Source of the DNA: an uncultured Alphaproteobacteria bacterium
GTDB taxonomy: Bacteria > Pseudomonadota > Alphaproteobacteria > HIMB59 > GCA-002718135
Length of the DNA stretch: 64,000 nucleotides
Direction: 5' to 3'
Assembly: GCA_902602885.1 (NCBI GenBank)
Contig: CACKSM010000003.1
Span: forward strand, 22,255-86,254
Under the pieces are notes generated by a model that had not been told where the DNA came from, searched no databases, and saw only the letters and a program-made list of their open reading frames with translations. The position numbers were made by a program, and so were the translations under genes. Shown here piece after piece: positions 50,528 to 60,017 of this stretch; the first letter of the stretch is position 1; the number at the start of each line of letters is the position of its first letter.

Positions 50528-51460
50528 ATGCTGAATATTTTTTATAAAAATAAAAAAATTAATGTCTTTTTTTTGATTGTTTCATTAATTTTAAGCATAT
50601 TATCTTATATCTTCTTAAATAATTTAAGATCAAATATAATTAGTTTTGATGGAATATCTGAATTCAGATTAAACTCTGATTTAATTTGTTCAACCATAGA
50701 GATATATGAAGAATTAAATGAAATAGATTATAAAATACAATTAAACAATCAAATTAATATTTTACAAAAGGTAGACTCAGAAATAGGTGGTATGATAGCC
50801 TCTAAGATGATTTTAACTAAGGATTATAAATCAGATAAATCCCTTTGCAAATACAAAGGAGAAATGTCCAAATCTATGATGGCTTTTTATGATATAATTA
50901 TGATTAGTTTGTATTCACAACTAAATTTTAAAAATTTTATTGATTTCTATAATTATAATGATTTATCGATCAATCCAATAAAGACAAACTTTATTTTTGA
51001 TAAAGATAATGTAAATTTTGCAGGATATGATAAGGACAGATATCAGTTTACGGAGTCTATAAAAGTAAAATTTTACAAACTTGGTATACCTCTTTTTAAA
51101 AATCTAAATATTACCTATGATGAATTTATTGATAATTTCAGAAATTTTTATAACCAAATTCTAATTGATAGTTACTCAAATTTAATCAACAATATTTATA
51201 ATCAAAATCTTTTGAAATTAAAAAATATTAATGAAAAGTCTCTAATAATAGATTCAAAAGAAAATTTACTTCAATTAAACATTTATTTTTTAAATGAATT
51301 TAGTGATCTTACAAACAAAGATTTTCTTATTTTGCAAGACTCCAAAAGGTTGGATGAGTTACCTTTTGACAGACGTTATTTGTCTATATTCATATTTATT
51401 TTCTTGATGATTAGTTTGAATGGTATTCTAATTCAGTATCAGAAGATGAATGATTTCTAA
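50528..51460 (+). CDS. hypothetical protein with N- and C-terminal TM helices (Wzz-like topology)
   Basis: TM at residues ~12-32 and ~285-303 flanking a ~250-aa soluble region; directly precedes an O-antigen ligase/polymerase gene. Confidence 0.55.
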   Translation: MLNIFYKNKKINVFFLIVSLILSILSYIFLNNLRSNIISFDGISEFRLNSDLICSTIEIYEELNEIDYKIQLNNQINILQKVDSEIGGMIASKMILTKDYKSDKSLCKYKGEMSKSMMAFYDIIMISLYSQLNFKNFIDFYNYNDLSINPIKTNFIFDKDNVNFAGYDKDRYQFTESIKVKFYKLGIPLFKNLNITYDEFIDNFRNFYNQILIDSYSNLINNIYNQNLLKLKNINEKSLIIDSKENLLQLNIYFLNEFSDLTNKDFLILQDSKRLDELPFDRRYLSIFIFIFLMISLNGILIQYQKMNDF

Positions 51461-52718
51461 CAAATTAATTACAAATAAATTTTTTCCAATTGCAATTATT
51501 TCACTAATTCCATTATTAATAACTGGTCCATTGATTCCAGAGGTAATTATTATTTTAGCAGTTTTTTTTTATTTTTATAATTTTCATAAAATAAATATCT
51601 ATTTCAACACATTCTATTTAGGTTTATTGTTCTATTTTATTTATTTAATAGTTCTTTCTTTATTTGCTGAAGATACCTTCTTATCTCTAGAAAGTTCATT
51701 ATTTTATTTTAGATTTTTTATTTTCTCTATTGTGATTGTTTATTTATTTTTTAATTTTAAAGATTTTAAAAATTATTTATCAAATCTAATCACTTTAATC
51801 ATGTTAATTATTTTTATTGATTTAATGATTACTTTAATTTTTGGGCAAAATTTATTAGGAGATAAAATTACTCATTCAAGATTTTCTAGTTTTTTTGGTG
51901 AAGAAAAAAAATTAGGGACATATATTTTAAGAATTTTTTTTATATTTGTTCTTTGTCAACCTCTTAAAAATAAACAAATTTGGAGTAATAAATTTATTTT
52001 TATTTTTATAATTACACATATTTTAATTATGTTTGCAGGTCAAAGGGGATGTTTAATCCAATTATTATTATTCGATATTTTTCTCATCGTATTTTCTATT
52101 AAAATTTTTTCAATAAAAAACGCTATAATTTTATTTACATTATTATTTACATCTATTTTAATTGTTAAAAATAATGAAATTTTAAGTAATCGAATTATAG
52201 ATACCACATTTTATGATTTGAATATTAAAAAATATTTAATTACTTCTGAAATATTTGAAAAAAATATAGATGAGATAGTGAATGACATACAAAACATCAA
52301 TCCATATCCAAATCATTATCAAAGAATATATGGTAATAGTCTTAAAATTTTTTATGATAACTATATATTTGGGATAGGTCCAAAAATGTTTCGTATTGCT
52401 TGCAAAGAATATGATTATAATGACAGTTGCTCAACCCATCCACATAATATGTATCTTCAACTTCTATCCGAAACGGGTTTAGTTGGAACAATTTTTATTT
52501 TAGGTCTATACTTTTATTTCAGTTTTAATAATTTTAATAATTACAAGATCAATGTTAAAAAAAATAATTATTTTATTATCTCATTAGTTGTATTTGTTTT
52601 ATTTTTTCCGTTTTCAACTTCAACAAATATTTATAATAATTGGATATCCATATTAAATTTCTACATAATCTCTTTAGTAATTTGTCAAAATCGTTATAAA
52701 AAAGATTTTTATGATTAA
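51450..52718 (+). CDS. O-antigen ligase/polymerase family membrane protein
   Basis: Many TM segments; periplasmic-loop signature IFGIGPKMFRIACKEYDYNDSCSTHPHNMYLQLLSETGLVGTIF. Confidence 0.85.
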   Translation: MISNKLITNKFFPIAIISLIPLLITGPLIPEVIIILAVFFYFYNFHKINIYFNTFYLGLLFYFIYLIVLSLFAEDTFLSLESSLFYFRFFIFSIVIVYLFFNFKDFKNYLSNLITLIMLIIFIDLMITLIFGQNLLGDKITHSRFSSFFGEEKKLGTYILRIFFIFVLCQPLKNKQIWSNKFIFIFIITHILIMFAGQRGCLIQLLLFDIFLIVFSIKIFSIKNAIILFTLLFTSILIVKNNEILSNRIIDTTFYDLNIKKYLITSEIFEKNIDEIVNDIQNINPYPNHYQRIYGNSLKIFYDNYIFGIGPKMFRIACKEYDYNDSCSTHPHNMYLQLLSETGLVGTIFILGLYFYFSFNNFNNYKINVKKNNYFIISLVVFVLFFPFSTSTNIYNNWISILNFYIISLVICQNRYKKDFYD

Positions 52719-53730
52719 TGTTGGAATTATTGGGTTTGGTAGAATAGGTAGATCAATCTTTCGTTTAATTTCGGATGAAAAAAAAATAAAAGTAAAATTA
52801 ATAAGTGATTTATATGACGATATAGATAATTTAATTTACTTAATTAAAAATGATACAACTTATGGTCAATTTAAGCGTGAGATTAAACCTAAAGATAAAA
52901 ACAAACTATTACTAGAAAAAAAAATAATTCATTATTTTACAAATAAAGAAATAAATGAAAATAAATTAAAAAAATTGCAGCTTGATGTATTGATTATTTC
53001 AAATGGCATTTCAAGCGTAATAGATAATTTTATCAGTTTTCAAAAAAAAGGATTAGTAAAAAAAATAATAATAACAAATAGTACTGATAAGTGTGAAAAA
53101 GAAATTGTTATGGGTGTTAATGATGTAAATAATCTAAAAAAATATAATATTTTCTCTAGCAGTATTTGTGATGCAAATGCAATATCACATCTTTTAAATA
53201 TTTTAGAAAAAAATAATTTATGTAAAAATGGTTCTGTTACAACAATCCATCCCTGGTTATCATACCAAAACTTAGTTGATAGTTTCTCTATTTCACAAAC
53301 AAATCCGAACTTTAATTGGACGAATTATGCTTTAGGAAGGTCGTCTATTGATAATATTATACCAAAAGACACAACTGCAATTGATGCTGTAGATAAAATT
53401 TTACCAGGAATTAGATCAAAATTTCTATCTTTTTCTTATAGAGTTCCCAATAGTATTGTAGCTTCTTCAGATTTAACAATTAATTTAAATAAAAAAGTTT
53501 CAAGTAAACAACTTAAAAATTTAATGGAAAATGAGTTTAAGAACAGTAAATACGTAAAACTTAACTATGAATCTCTTGTCTCTCTCGACTATAAAGAGTC
53601 AAAGTACAGTGCAATAATTGATATGCAATGGATAAAAGTTAAAAACAATACGGCGAAGTTTGTTATATGGTATGATAATGAATTTGGTTATAGTATGAAC
53701 GTTATTAATTTGATTAAAAAAATATTTTAG
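52711..53730 (+). CDS. divergent glyceraldehyde-3-phosphate dehydrogenase paralogue
   Basis: VGIIGFGRIGRSIF, NDTTYGQF, SSSICDANAISHL (Cys retained), TTIHPWLSYQNLVDS (His retained), RSSIDNIIP, YRVPN, WYDNEFGYS. Confidence 0.85.
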   Translation: MINVGIIGFGRIGRSIFRLISDEKKIKVKLISDLYDDIDNLIYLIKNDTTYGQFKREIKPKDKNKLLLEKKIIHYFTNKEINENKLKKLQLDVLIISNGISSVIDNFISFQKKGLVKKIIITNSTDKCEKEIVMGVNDVNNLKKYNIFSSSICDANAISHLLNILEKNNLCKNGSVTTIHPWLSYQNLVDSFSISQTNPNFNWTNYALGRSSIDNIIPKDTTAIDAVDKILPGIRSKFLSFSYRVPNSIVASSDLTINLNKKVSSKQLKNLMENEFKNSKYVKLNYESLVSLDYKESKYSAIIDMQWIKVKNNTAKFVIWYDNEFGYSMNVINLIKKIF

Positions 53731-53733
53731 AAT

Positions 53734-54573
53734 TTGGAATTAGCTATTAAAAATTATTGTAAAATTTGTAAAAGTAGTAAAATTAGACAATTTGCACATT
53801 CTGCTAAATGTTTAAATTGTAAAGTTTTATTATACTATCCTTATCCCAGCGAGTCCGAATTAAAAAATGCACCTGCTAATGATTACTATAGTTGGTACAA
53901 CTTAAGTTTTGATAAAAATATTATCAATTTTATAGAGATGATTAAATTTACTGTTAATAGATCTAATTATTCAAAAAAAATAAAAGTTTTAGATTATGGT
54001 GGTGGCTCTGGTCAATTTGCACTTATTTTTAAAAGTCTTTTTCCTAGCGCAGAAGTATTTATAGTTGATATAGATGATACTGGGTTGTTCAGTCAATTCA
54101 AGAGCTTAAACAATCAAATTCTTTTTAAAAATTTTTCCTTAGATAAAAACAAGTTTGATTATATCTTTCTTAATGATGTTTATGAACATGTAGATGATCC
54201 AATCAAAGTGTTAAAAACATTAAAAGCTAAATTAAATTCTGAAGGTTTAATTTTTATTGATACACCTAAACATTTTTGGATTTACCCATTTTTTCAATTT
54301 TTCTCAAAAAAAATATATTTAAAATTATTGCAAGGAACAGTTTCATTAAGCCATTTGCAGATATGGAGTTTAAAAAGTTTCGAAATAAGTGTAAAAAAAG
54401 CAGGAATGAAAATTGATAAAATAAAACTATTATCAGAATTTACTATGACTCCTGACTATTATTTGTCAAATATGAAATTTAAAAATAAGTTTGTTATAAA
54501 TTTCTTTACTTTCATTTTTTTTGTAATTAAAAAAACTTTTAAAAATAAAATTTTTTCAACTTTAAAAAAATAA
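53734..54573 (+). CDS. class I SAM-dependent methyltransferase with N-terminal zinc-ribbon-like motif (TTG start)
   Basis: CKICKSSKI...KCLNCKVLLYYPYP; VLDYGGGSGQFALIF; FDYIFLNDVYEHVDDPIKVLKTLK. Confidence 0.85.
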   Translation: MELAIKNYCKICKSSKIRQFAHSAKCLNCKVLLYYPYPSESELKNAPANDYYSWYNLSFDKNIINFIEMIKFTVNRSNYSKKIKVLDYGGGSGQFALIFKSLFPSAEVFIVDIDDTGLFSQFKSLNNQILFKNFSLDKNKFDYIFLNDVYEHVDDPIKVLKTLKAKLNSEGLIFIDTPKHFWIYPFFQFFSKKIYLKLLQGTVSLSHLQIWSLKSFEISVKKAGMKIDKIKLLSEFTMTPDYYLSNMKFKNKFVINFFTFIFFVIKKTFKNKIFSTLKK

Positions 54574-54579
54574 CTTTAC

Positions 54580-55323
54580 ATGAACATTGGACTTGTTATA
54601 GGTAAAAAAAATAGCGTTGGTGTACCAGGAAAAAATATTAGAATTATACTTGGAAGACCCGCTGCAGAATATGCTTTCATAGCTGCTAAATACGCAAATT
54701 TAAAAAAAATTTATGTATCGACAGATTGCAACCAAATAGCTAAAATTGGAAAGAAATATAATGCAGTGCATATTAAAAGACCAAAGAGATTAGCAACTCC
54801 TGATGCATTAACTGAAGATGCTCTGTTACATGCTTATGATTTTATAAAAAAAGATTTAGTAAATAAAAAAATATCATCAATATCTCTTTTATTTTGTAAT
54901 AATCCTGCAATTAATGTTAATCTTTTAAAAAAAGCTATTAAATTTATTAATAAAACAAAAGATTATGACTCATGTTTTTCAGTTGTTAAATATGATATGT
55001 TTTCACCAGCCCGTGCAAGAAAACTAACAAAACAAAAAGAAATAAAACCTTTTGTAAAATTAGATTATCTTGGAGAGTTTAATTCTATCAGAGACTCACA
55101 AGGTAGTTCATATTTCTGTGATTTATCAATTCAGGTTTTAAAAAGTACATGTTTTGAAAATATGTATGATGGACAACTTCCTTTTAGGTGGCAAGGCAAA
55201 CGTTCTAAAGCAATAATTTCAGATTTTGGATTTGATATTGATACTGAATGGCAATACGTAGTAATTGAATATTGGTTAAAATCCAAAGGCTTCACAGAAG
55301 AAAAAATACCATGGAAAGCATAG
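54580..55323 (+). CDS. acylneuraminate cytidylyltransferase-like protein (NeuA family)
   Basis: GLVIGKKNSVGVPGKNIRIILGRPAAEYAFIAAKYANLKKIYVSTDCNQIAKIGKKY, RPKRLATPDALTEDALLHA, GFDIDTEWQYVVIEYWL. Confidence 0.85.
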   Translation: MNIGLVIGKKNSVGVPGKNIRIILGRPAAEYAFIAAKYANLKKIYVSTDCNQIAKIGKKYNAVHIKRPKRLATPDALTEDALLHAYDFIKKDLVNKKISSISLLFCNNPAINVNLLKKAIKFINKTKDYDSCFSVVKYDMFSPARARKLTKQKEIKPFVKLDYLGEFNSIRDSQGSSYFCDLSIQVLKSTCFENMYDGQLPFRWQGKRSKAIISDFGFDIDTEWQYVVIEYWLKSKGFTEEKIPWKA

Positions 55324-55380
55324 AACATTATCTTTAAATTCTTTGCATTAATTTACATTTAGTTTAATTGATAACAATCT

Positions 55381-56160
55381 ATGATTAGAGAAAATTTTCT
55401 TAAAAAAAAATTGGAAAATGGTCAAACATGCTTGGGAACCTGGTCTATTATACCATCAGTTATTAATTCAGATATTATTTCATCCACAAACATTGATTTT
55501 ATAATTATTGATCAAGAGCATGGCCCAATTAATTTTGAAACTGCTCAAAATATGGTGATTGCATGTGAAAATAATAAAGTTTCTCCGCTTATAAGAACTG
55601 GAGGAGTTGAAGAAAGCTCATTACTAAGAGCCTTAGATATAGGCTGTCATGGTATTCAAGTTCCAAATATTAATACAGTTTCACAAATTAAAAACTTAAT
55701 TAACTATACAAAATATCCTCCCATAGGGAATAGAGGTTTTTCTCCATTCACAAGAGCTGGTAATTACTCAATTGAAAATGCCAAACAAATCACAAATATT
55801 GCTAATGATAGTACATTACTTGGTATCAATGTTGAGGGGGAAGAGGGAATTCAAAATATAGATCAATTTTTAGAATTTAAAACTTTGGATTTAATATTTA
55901 TAGGTTTATTCGATATTTCAAAATCATTAGGAATTCCTGGAGATGTAAAAAATAAAAAAGTGAAAAAATATTTATCTGAATTATCAAAAAAAATAAATAA
56001 TCAAAAAAAATATCCTGGAACAATAGCTACTACTATAGATGATTTAAAATATTATATTGATATTGGAATAAAATATATTTTATACCTAGTAGATTGTGAG
56101 ATCTTAAGAAAAAGTTACTCTGATGTTGTTATTGAATTTGAAAAAATAAAAAATGTCTAA
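55381..56160 (+). CDS. HpcH/HpaI aldolase family protein
   Basis: CLGTWSIIPS, DFIIIDQEHGPINFETAQ, LIRTGGVEESSLLRALDIGCHGIQVPNINTV, GNRGFSPFTRAGNYS, IGLFDISKSLGIPGD. Confidence 0.88.
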   Translation: MIRENFLKKKLENGQTCLGTWSIIPSVINSDIISSTNIDFIIIDQEHGPINFETAQNMVIACENNKVSPLIRTGGVEESSLLRALDIGCHGIQVPNINTVSQIKNLINYTKYPPIGNRGFSPFTRAGNYSIENAKQITNIANDSTLLGINVEGEEGIQNIDQFLEFKTLDLIFIGLFDISKSLGIPGDVKNKKVKKYLSELSKKINNQKKYPGTIATTIDDLKYYIDIGIKYILYLVDCEILRKSYSDVVIEFEKIKNV

Positions 56161-57103
56161 AGTTTTCATTACTGATTATATTGAAAATCCTGATATTGAA
56201 GAAAATGTTCTTGGTAAAATTTATAGAGAAGTTGATTATTCAAAAATTGAAGTTTTATTGGTATGGCATAAGAAAATTGATAATGACTATTTAAAATTAT
56301 TTCCTAATTTAAAAGGCGTTGTTCGTTATGGTGTTGGGTATGATAATATAGATTTAACTGCGATGAAAAAAAGAAATTTAATTTTTTGTAATAATCCAGA
56401 TTATGGTGTTCAAGAAGTTTCAGATACAGTGATAGCTTTTGCTATGATGTTTTCTCGAGGGATTTTGGCTTATAATAATTTGGTTAAAAAGATTGAGCTA
56501 AATACTTGGCAAGAAAATATAATTAAAAATATTAAAAGAATTAACAAATTATCTTTCGGTGTAATTGGGGCAGGAAGAATTGGTTCATTGGTTTTGTTAA
56601 AAGCTCAAGCTTTAGGCTTCAAAACAATTTTTTTTGATCCACATAAAGACGCAGGGTATGAAAAAGTTTTAAATTCAAGAAGAGTAGAAACATTAAATAG
56701 TTTGATAGAGATTTCAGATATAATTTCCATTAATACCCCCTTAAATGAAACTACCAAAAGTTTAGTTAACAAAAGTTTTGTAGAAAAAATGAAGAAAGAC
56801 TCTTTTTTTATAAATGCTGCAAGAGGTAGTTTGGTAGAAGATATTGATATATTTTATAATAGATTATTTGAAGGTTCGTTAGGTGGAATAGCACTCGATG
56901 TTCTTCCTGAAGAGCCTCCAGATTACAGTTCAAAAATACTTTCAGCATGGAAAGACAATCATGAATGGGCAAAAAGCAAAATAATTATTAACCCACATAC
57001 CTCTTATTATTCTCTTGAAGCATTTGAAGAAATGAGAAGCAAAGCAGCTTACATGGCTCTAAGTATTATAAATAACACAGACGTTAAAAATAGAATAATC
57101 TAG
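56153..57103 (+). CDS. D-isomer-specific 2-hydroxyacid dehydrogenase
   Basis: GVVRYGVGYDNIDL, GVIGAGRIGSLVLLKAQALGFKTIFFDPH, INTPLNETTKSLVN, INAARGSLVED, INPHTSYYS. Confidence 0.92.
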   Translation: MSKVFITDYIENPDIEENVLGKIYREVDYSKIEVLLVWHKKIDNDYLKLFPNLKGVVRYGVGYDNIDLTAMKKRNLIFCNNPDYGVQEVSDTVIAFAMMFSRGILAYNNLVKKIELNTWQENIIKNIKRINKLSFGVIGAGRIGSLVLLKAQALGFKTIFFDPHKDAGYEKVLNSRRVETLNSLIEISDIISINTPLNETTKSLVNKSFVEKMKKDSFFINAARGSLVEDIDIFYNRLFEGSLGGIALDVLPEEPPDYSSKILSAWKDNHEWAKSKIIINPHTSYYSLEAFEEMRSKAAYMALSIINNTDVKNRII

Positions 57104-57107
57104 TATC

Positions 57108-57740
57108 ATGATAAGAATATTAGCACACAGAGGTATTTGGAATAATGCAACTCAACAAAATACTTTAAAATCCTTTGAGAAATCTCTTGATTTGAAAGTG
57201 GGTATTGAAACTGATGTTAGGAATCATGGCAGTAGGATTATTATAATGCACGATATACCAAAAAAAAAAAAATTTATTTATTTAGAGGATTTATTTGATT
57301 TATATAAATCTAAAAATTCAAAACAATTTTTAGCTTTAAATATTAAAAGTGATGGAATAGGAGATGAAATAATAAGAATCACAAGTAAATATAATATTCA
57401 AAATTATTTTACGTTTGATATGTCAGTTCCAGAAATGGTAAATTATAGTAAATCTAAAATAAAATTTTTAATTAGAATAAGTGAATACGAAAAAGAATAT
57501 GATAACCAAAAAAAACTTAATCATCAAGGTGTGTGGATTGATCAATTTAATAAAGATTGGTTAAATAGAAAAGATGTATCTAGATATTTAAAAAATTTCA
57601 AACATGTATGTATAGTTTCACCAGAATGTCACAAAAGGAATTATATCAACACATGGAACAAAATTAAATATTTTGATAATAACCAACTACATATATGTAC
57701 TGACCACCCAATAGAAGCAAAGAAATTTTTTCATGAATAA
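57108..57740 (+). CDS. glycerophosphodiester phosphodiesterase-like protein
   Basis: ILAHRGIWNNATQQNTLKSFEKSLD, GIETDVRNHGSRIIIMHD, GVWIDQF, HICTDHPIEA. Confidence 0.8.
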   Translation: MIRILAHRGIWNNATQQNTLKSFEKSLDLKVGIETDVRNHGSRIIIMHDIPKKKKFIYLEDLFDLYKSKNSKQFLALNIKSDGIGDEIIRITSKYNIQNYFTFDMSVPEMVNYSKSKIKFLIRISEYEKEYDNQKKLNHQGVWIDQFNKDWLNRKDVSRYLKNFKHVCIVSPECHKRNYINTWNKIKYFDNNQLHICTDHPIEAKKFFHE

Positions 57741-59118
57741 TCTTAAATTACTAATATTTGATTTAGATGGAGTATTAGTTGAAACAAAAATAATACATTT
57801 CAAATCTTTGAATTTGGCATTATCAAAAATTGGCTTTGAAGAAATTGAATACGATGAACATTTAAAAAGATTTGATGGATTGCCTACTGCAAAAAAAATT
57901 GAAATTTTATTAAAAGAAAAAAGAATTAATAAAAAAAACATTTCAAAAATTAATGCCCTAAAGCAAAATTATACTAAAAAATTATTAAACAAAGAATTAA
58001 AATTTAATCAAAGATTATTTAATTTATTTAAAAAATTATCAAAAAAATACACATTAGTTGTTGCAACTAATGCAATTAAATCAACGCTTGATATTTGTTT
58101 AAAAAAATTAAAAATAAATGAATTCATATCTCAGTCTTTTTCTAATGAAGATGTTGAAAAACCGAAGCCTCATCCATTAATTTATATGAAAATAATGGTG
58201 GAGAATATGCTATCTCCCGATGAAGTATTAATTTTTGAGGATTCTTATTTTGGAAGGAATGCAGCGACTTTATCAGGTGCTCATCTTTATCCAGTAAAAG
58301 ATTTAAGTGATATTTCTCTAAAAAAAATTAATGAATTCATGAGGGTAAATAAAATGCAAAATATAAATATTAATAATCAAAAATGGACTGATGAGTCTCT
58401 AAATATTCTTATTCCAATGGCAGGAGAAGGTTCAAGATTTAGAGAAGTAGGATACACATTTCCAAAACCAATAATTGAAGTCAAGGGGAAGCCCATGATT
58501 CAATTGGTTGTAGAAAATTTAAATATTAAAGCTAATTATATTTTCATTATTAGAAAAGATCATCAAAAAAAGTTTAATATAAAAAGTTTGTTATCTGTAA
58601 TTCAGCCAAATTGTAAAATAGTTGAAGTGGATGAGTTGACTGAAGGAGCTGCATGCACTGCCTTACTTGCAAAAAAATATATTAATAATAATAATCCTCT
58701 TTTAATTGCCAATTCTGATCAATATATAAAATGGGATAGTTCAAAAACAATGTATAACTTTATATCAAAAAAAATTGATGGAGGAATTTTAACTTTTGAG
58801 TCAGTGCATCCTAAATGGTCTTATGCAAAAATAGATAAAAATGAAGTTGTAACTGAAGTAGCTGAAAAAAAAGTTATCTCAAACAATGCTACTGTTGGAA
58901 TTTATTATTGGAGTAAAGGTAATGATTTTGTAAAGTATGCCAATCAAATGATTAAAAAAAATATAAGAACTAATAATGAATTTTATATATGTCCCGTGTT
59001 TAATGAGGCGATTAAAGCAGGAAAAGTAATTAAGTCTGAAAAAATCGAAAAAATGCAAGGTCTTGGTACGCCTGAAGATTTAGATAATTTTTTATTAGAA
59101 TATAAAAATGCTCTATAA
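57733..59118 (+). CDS. fusion: N-terminal HAD phosphatase plus C-terminal sugar-nucleotidyltransferase-like domain
   Basis: HAD: LLIFDLDGVLVETK, VVATNA, KPKPHPLIYMK, FEDSYFGRNAA; NTase: LNILIPMAGEGSRFREVGYTFPKPIIEVKGKPMIQLVVENL, LLIANSDQYIKWD. Confidence 0.88.
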   Translation: MNNLKLLIFDLDGVLVETKIIHFKSLNLALSKIGFEEIEYDEHLKRFDGLPTAKKIEILLKEKRINKKNISKINALKQNYTKKLLNKELKFNQRLFNLFKKLSKKYTLVVATNAIKSTLDICLKKLKINEFISQSFSNEDVEKPKPHPLIYMKIMVENMLSPDEVLIFEDSYFGRNAATLSGAHLYPVKDLSDISLKKINEFMRVNKMQNININNQKWTDESLNILIPMAGEGSRFREVGYTFPKPIIEVKGKPMIQLVVENLNIKANYIFIIRKDHQKKFNIKSLLSVIQPNCKIVEVDELTEGAACTALLAKKYINNNNPLLIANSDQYIKWDSSKTMYNFISKKIDGGILTFESVHPKWSYAKIDKNEVVTEVAEKKVISNNATVGIYYWSKGNDFVKYANQMIKKNIRTNNEFYICPVFNEAIKAGKVIKSEKIEKMQGLGTPEDLDNFLLEYKNAL

Positions 59119-60017
59119 TGCTTAATAATAAAAATATTTTAAAAAACAAAATTATTGATTCTAAAAATTTTACTAATTTAGAATCTCAAGAAACTAATAA
59201 AACTTGGTGGCAAAATAACCCAATGATTTATGATTTCTCATATGATTTAAAAAATAAAAAAAATTCTAAAGATTTTTTCGAAGAAATTGATGAGAGATTT
59301 TTCAAAGCATCTTCAAAATTTTTAAATGATAAAAAAATTCCATTTGATAGTTTAATAAACTATGAAGAATTAAAAAATAAAAAAGTTTTAGAAATTGGTA
59401 TGGGTGCCGGTACCCATGCATCTTTATTAGCTAAATCAAGCTTCTATACTGGTATTGATATAACAGAAAACTCAATTGCTTTCTGTGATAAACGGTTTAA
59501 AATTTTTGATCTTAAAGGTAACCTGTTATTAATGGACGCTGAAAAAATGAAATTTGAAAATCACTCCTTTGAATTTATCTGGACTTGGGGAGTGATACAT
59601 CATTCAAGTAACACCAATAAAATTTTAGACGAGATACATCGAGTTTTAAAGCCCAATGGAAAAGCAGGTATTATGGTTTATCATAGGTCTTTTTTATATT
59701 ACTATGTAATTAATTTTATTAAATCACTTTTTAACGGCAATTTTTTTAAATATTTTTCTATTCATAAAGTTAATCAAGCTCATTCAGATGGAGGCATTGC
59801 AAGATTTTATTCAAGAAACGAGTGGCATAAAAATTTACATAAATTTAAGATAGTTGATAGCAAGATTTTTGGTCAACATACAGATTTGATTCCATTACCA
59901 AGAGGAAGATTAAAAAATTTTTTAGGTTTATTAATACCTTATTTTATTATGAAATTTATTAATACTAATTTAAAACAAGGTTATATGATTTATACATTAA
60001 TAGAGAAAGAGGAATGA
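59118..60017 (+). CDS. class I SAM-dependent methyltransferase
   Basis: KVLEIGMGAGTHASLLAKSSFYTGIDITENSIAFC, FEFIWTWGVIHHSSNTNKILDEIHRVLKPNGKAGIMVYHR. Confidence 0.9.
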   Translation: MLNNKNILKNKIIDSKNFTNLESQETNKTWWQNNPMIYDFSYDLKNKKNSKDFFEEIDERFFKASSKFLNDKKIPFDSLINYEELKNKKVLEIGMGAGTHASLLAKSSFYTGIDITENSIAFCDKRFKIFDLKGNLLLMDAEKMKFENHSFEFIWTWGVIHHSSNTNKILDEIHRVLKPNGKAGIMVYHRSFLYYYVINFIKSLFNGNFFKYFSIHKVNQAHSDGGIARFYSRNEWHKNLHKFKIVDSKIFGQHTDLIPLPRGRLKNFLGLLIPYFIMKFINTNLKQGYMIYTLIEKEE

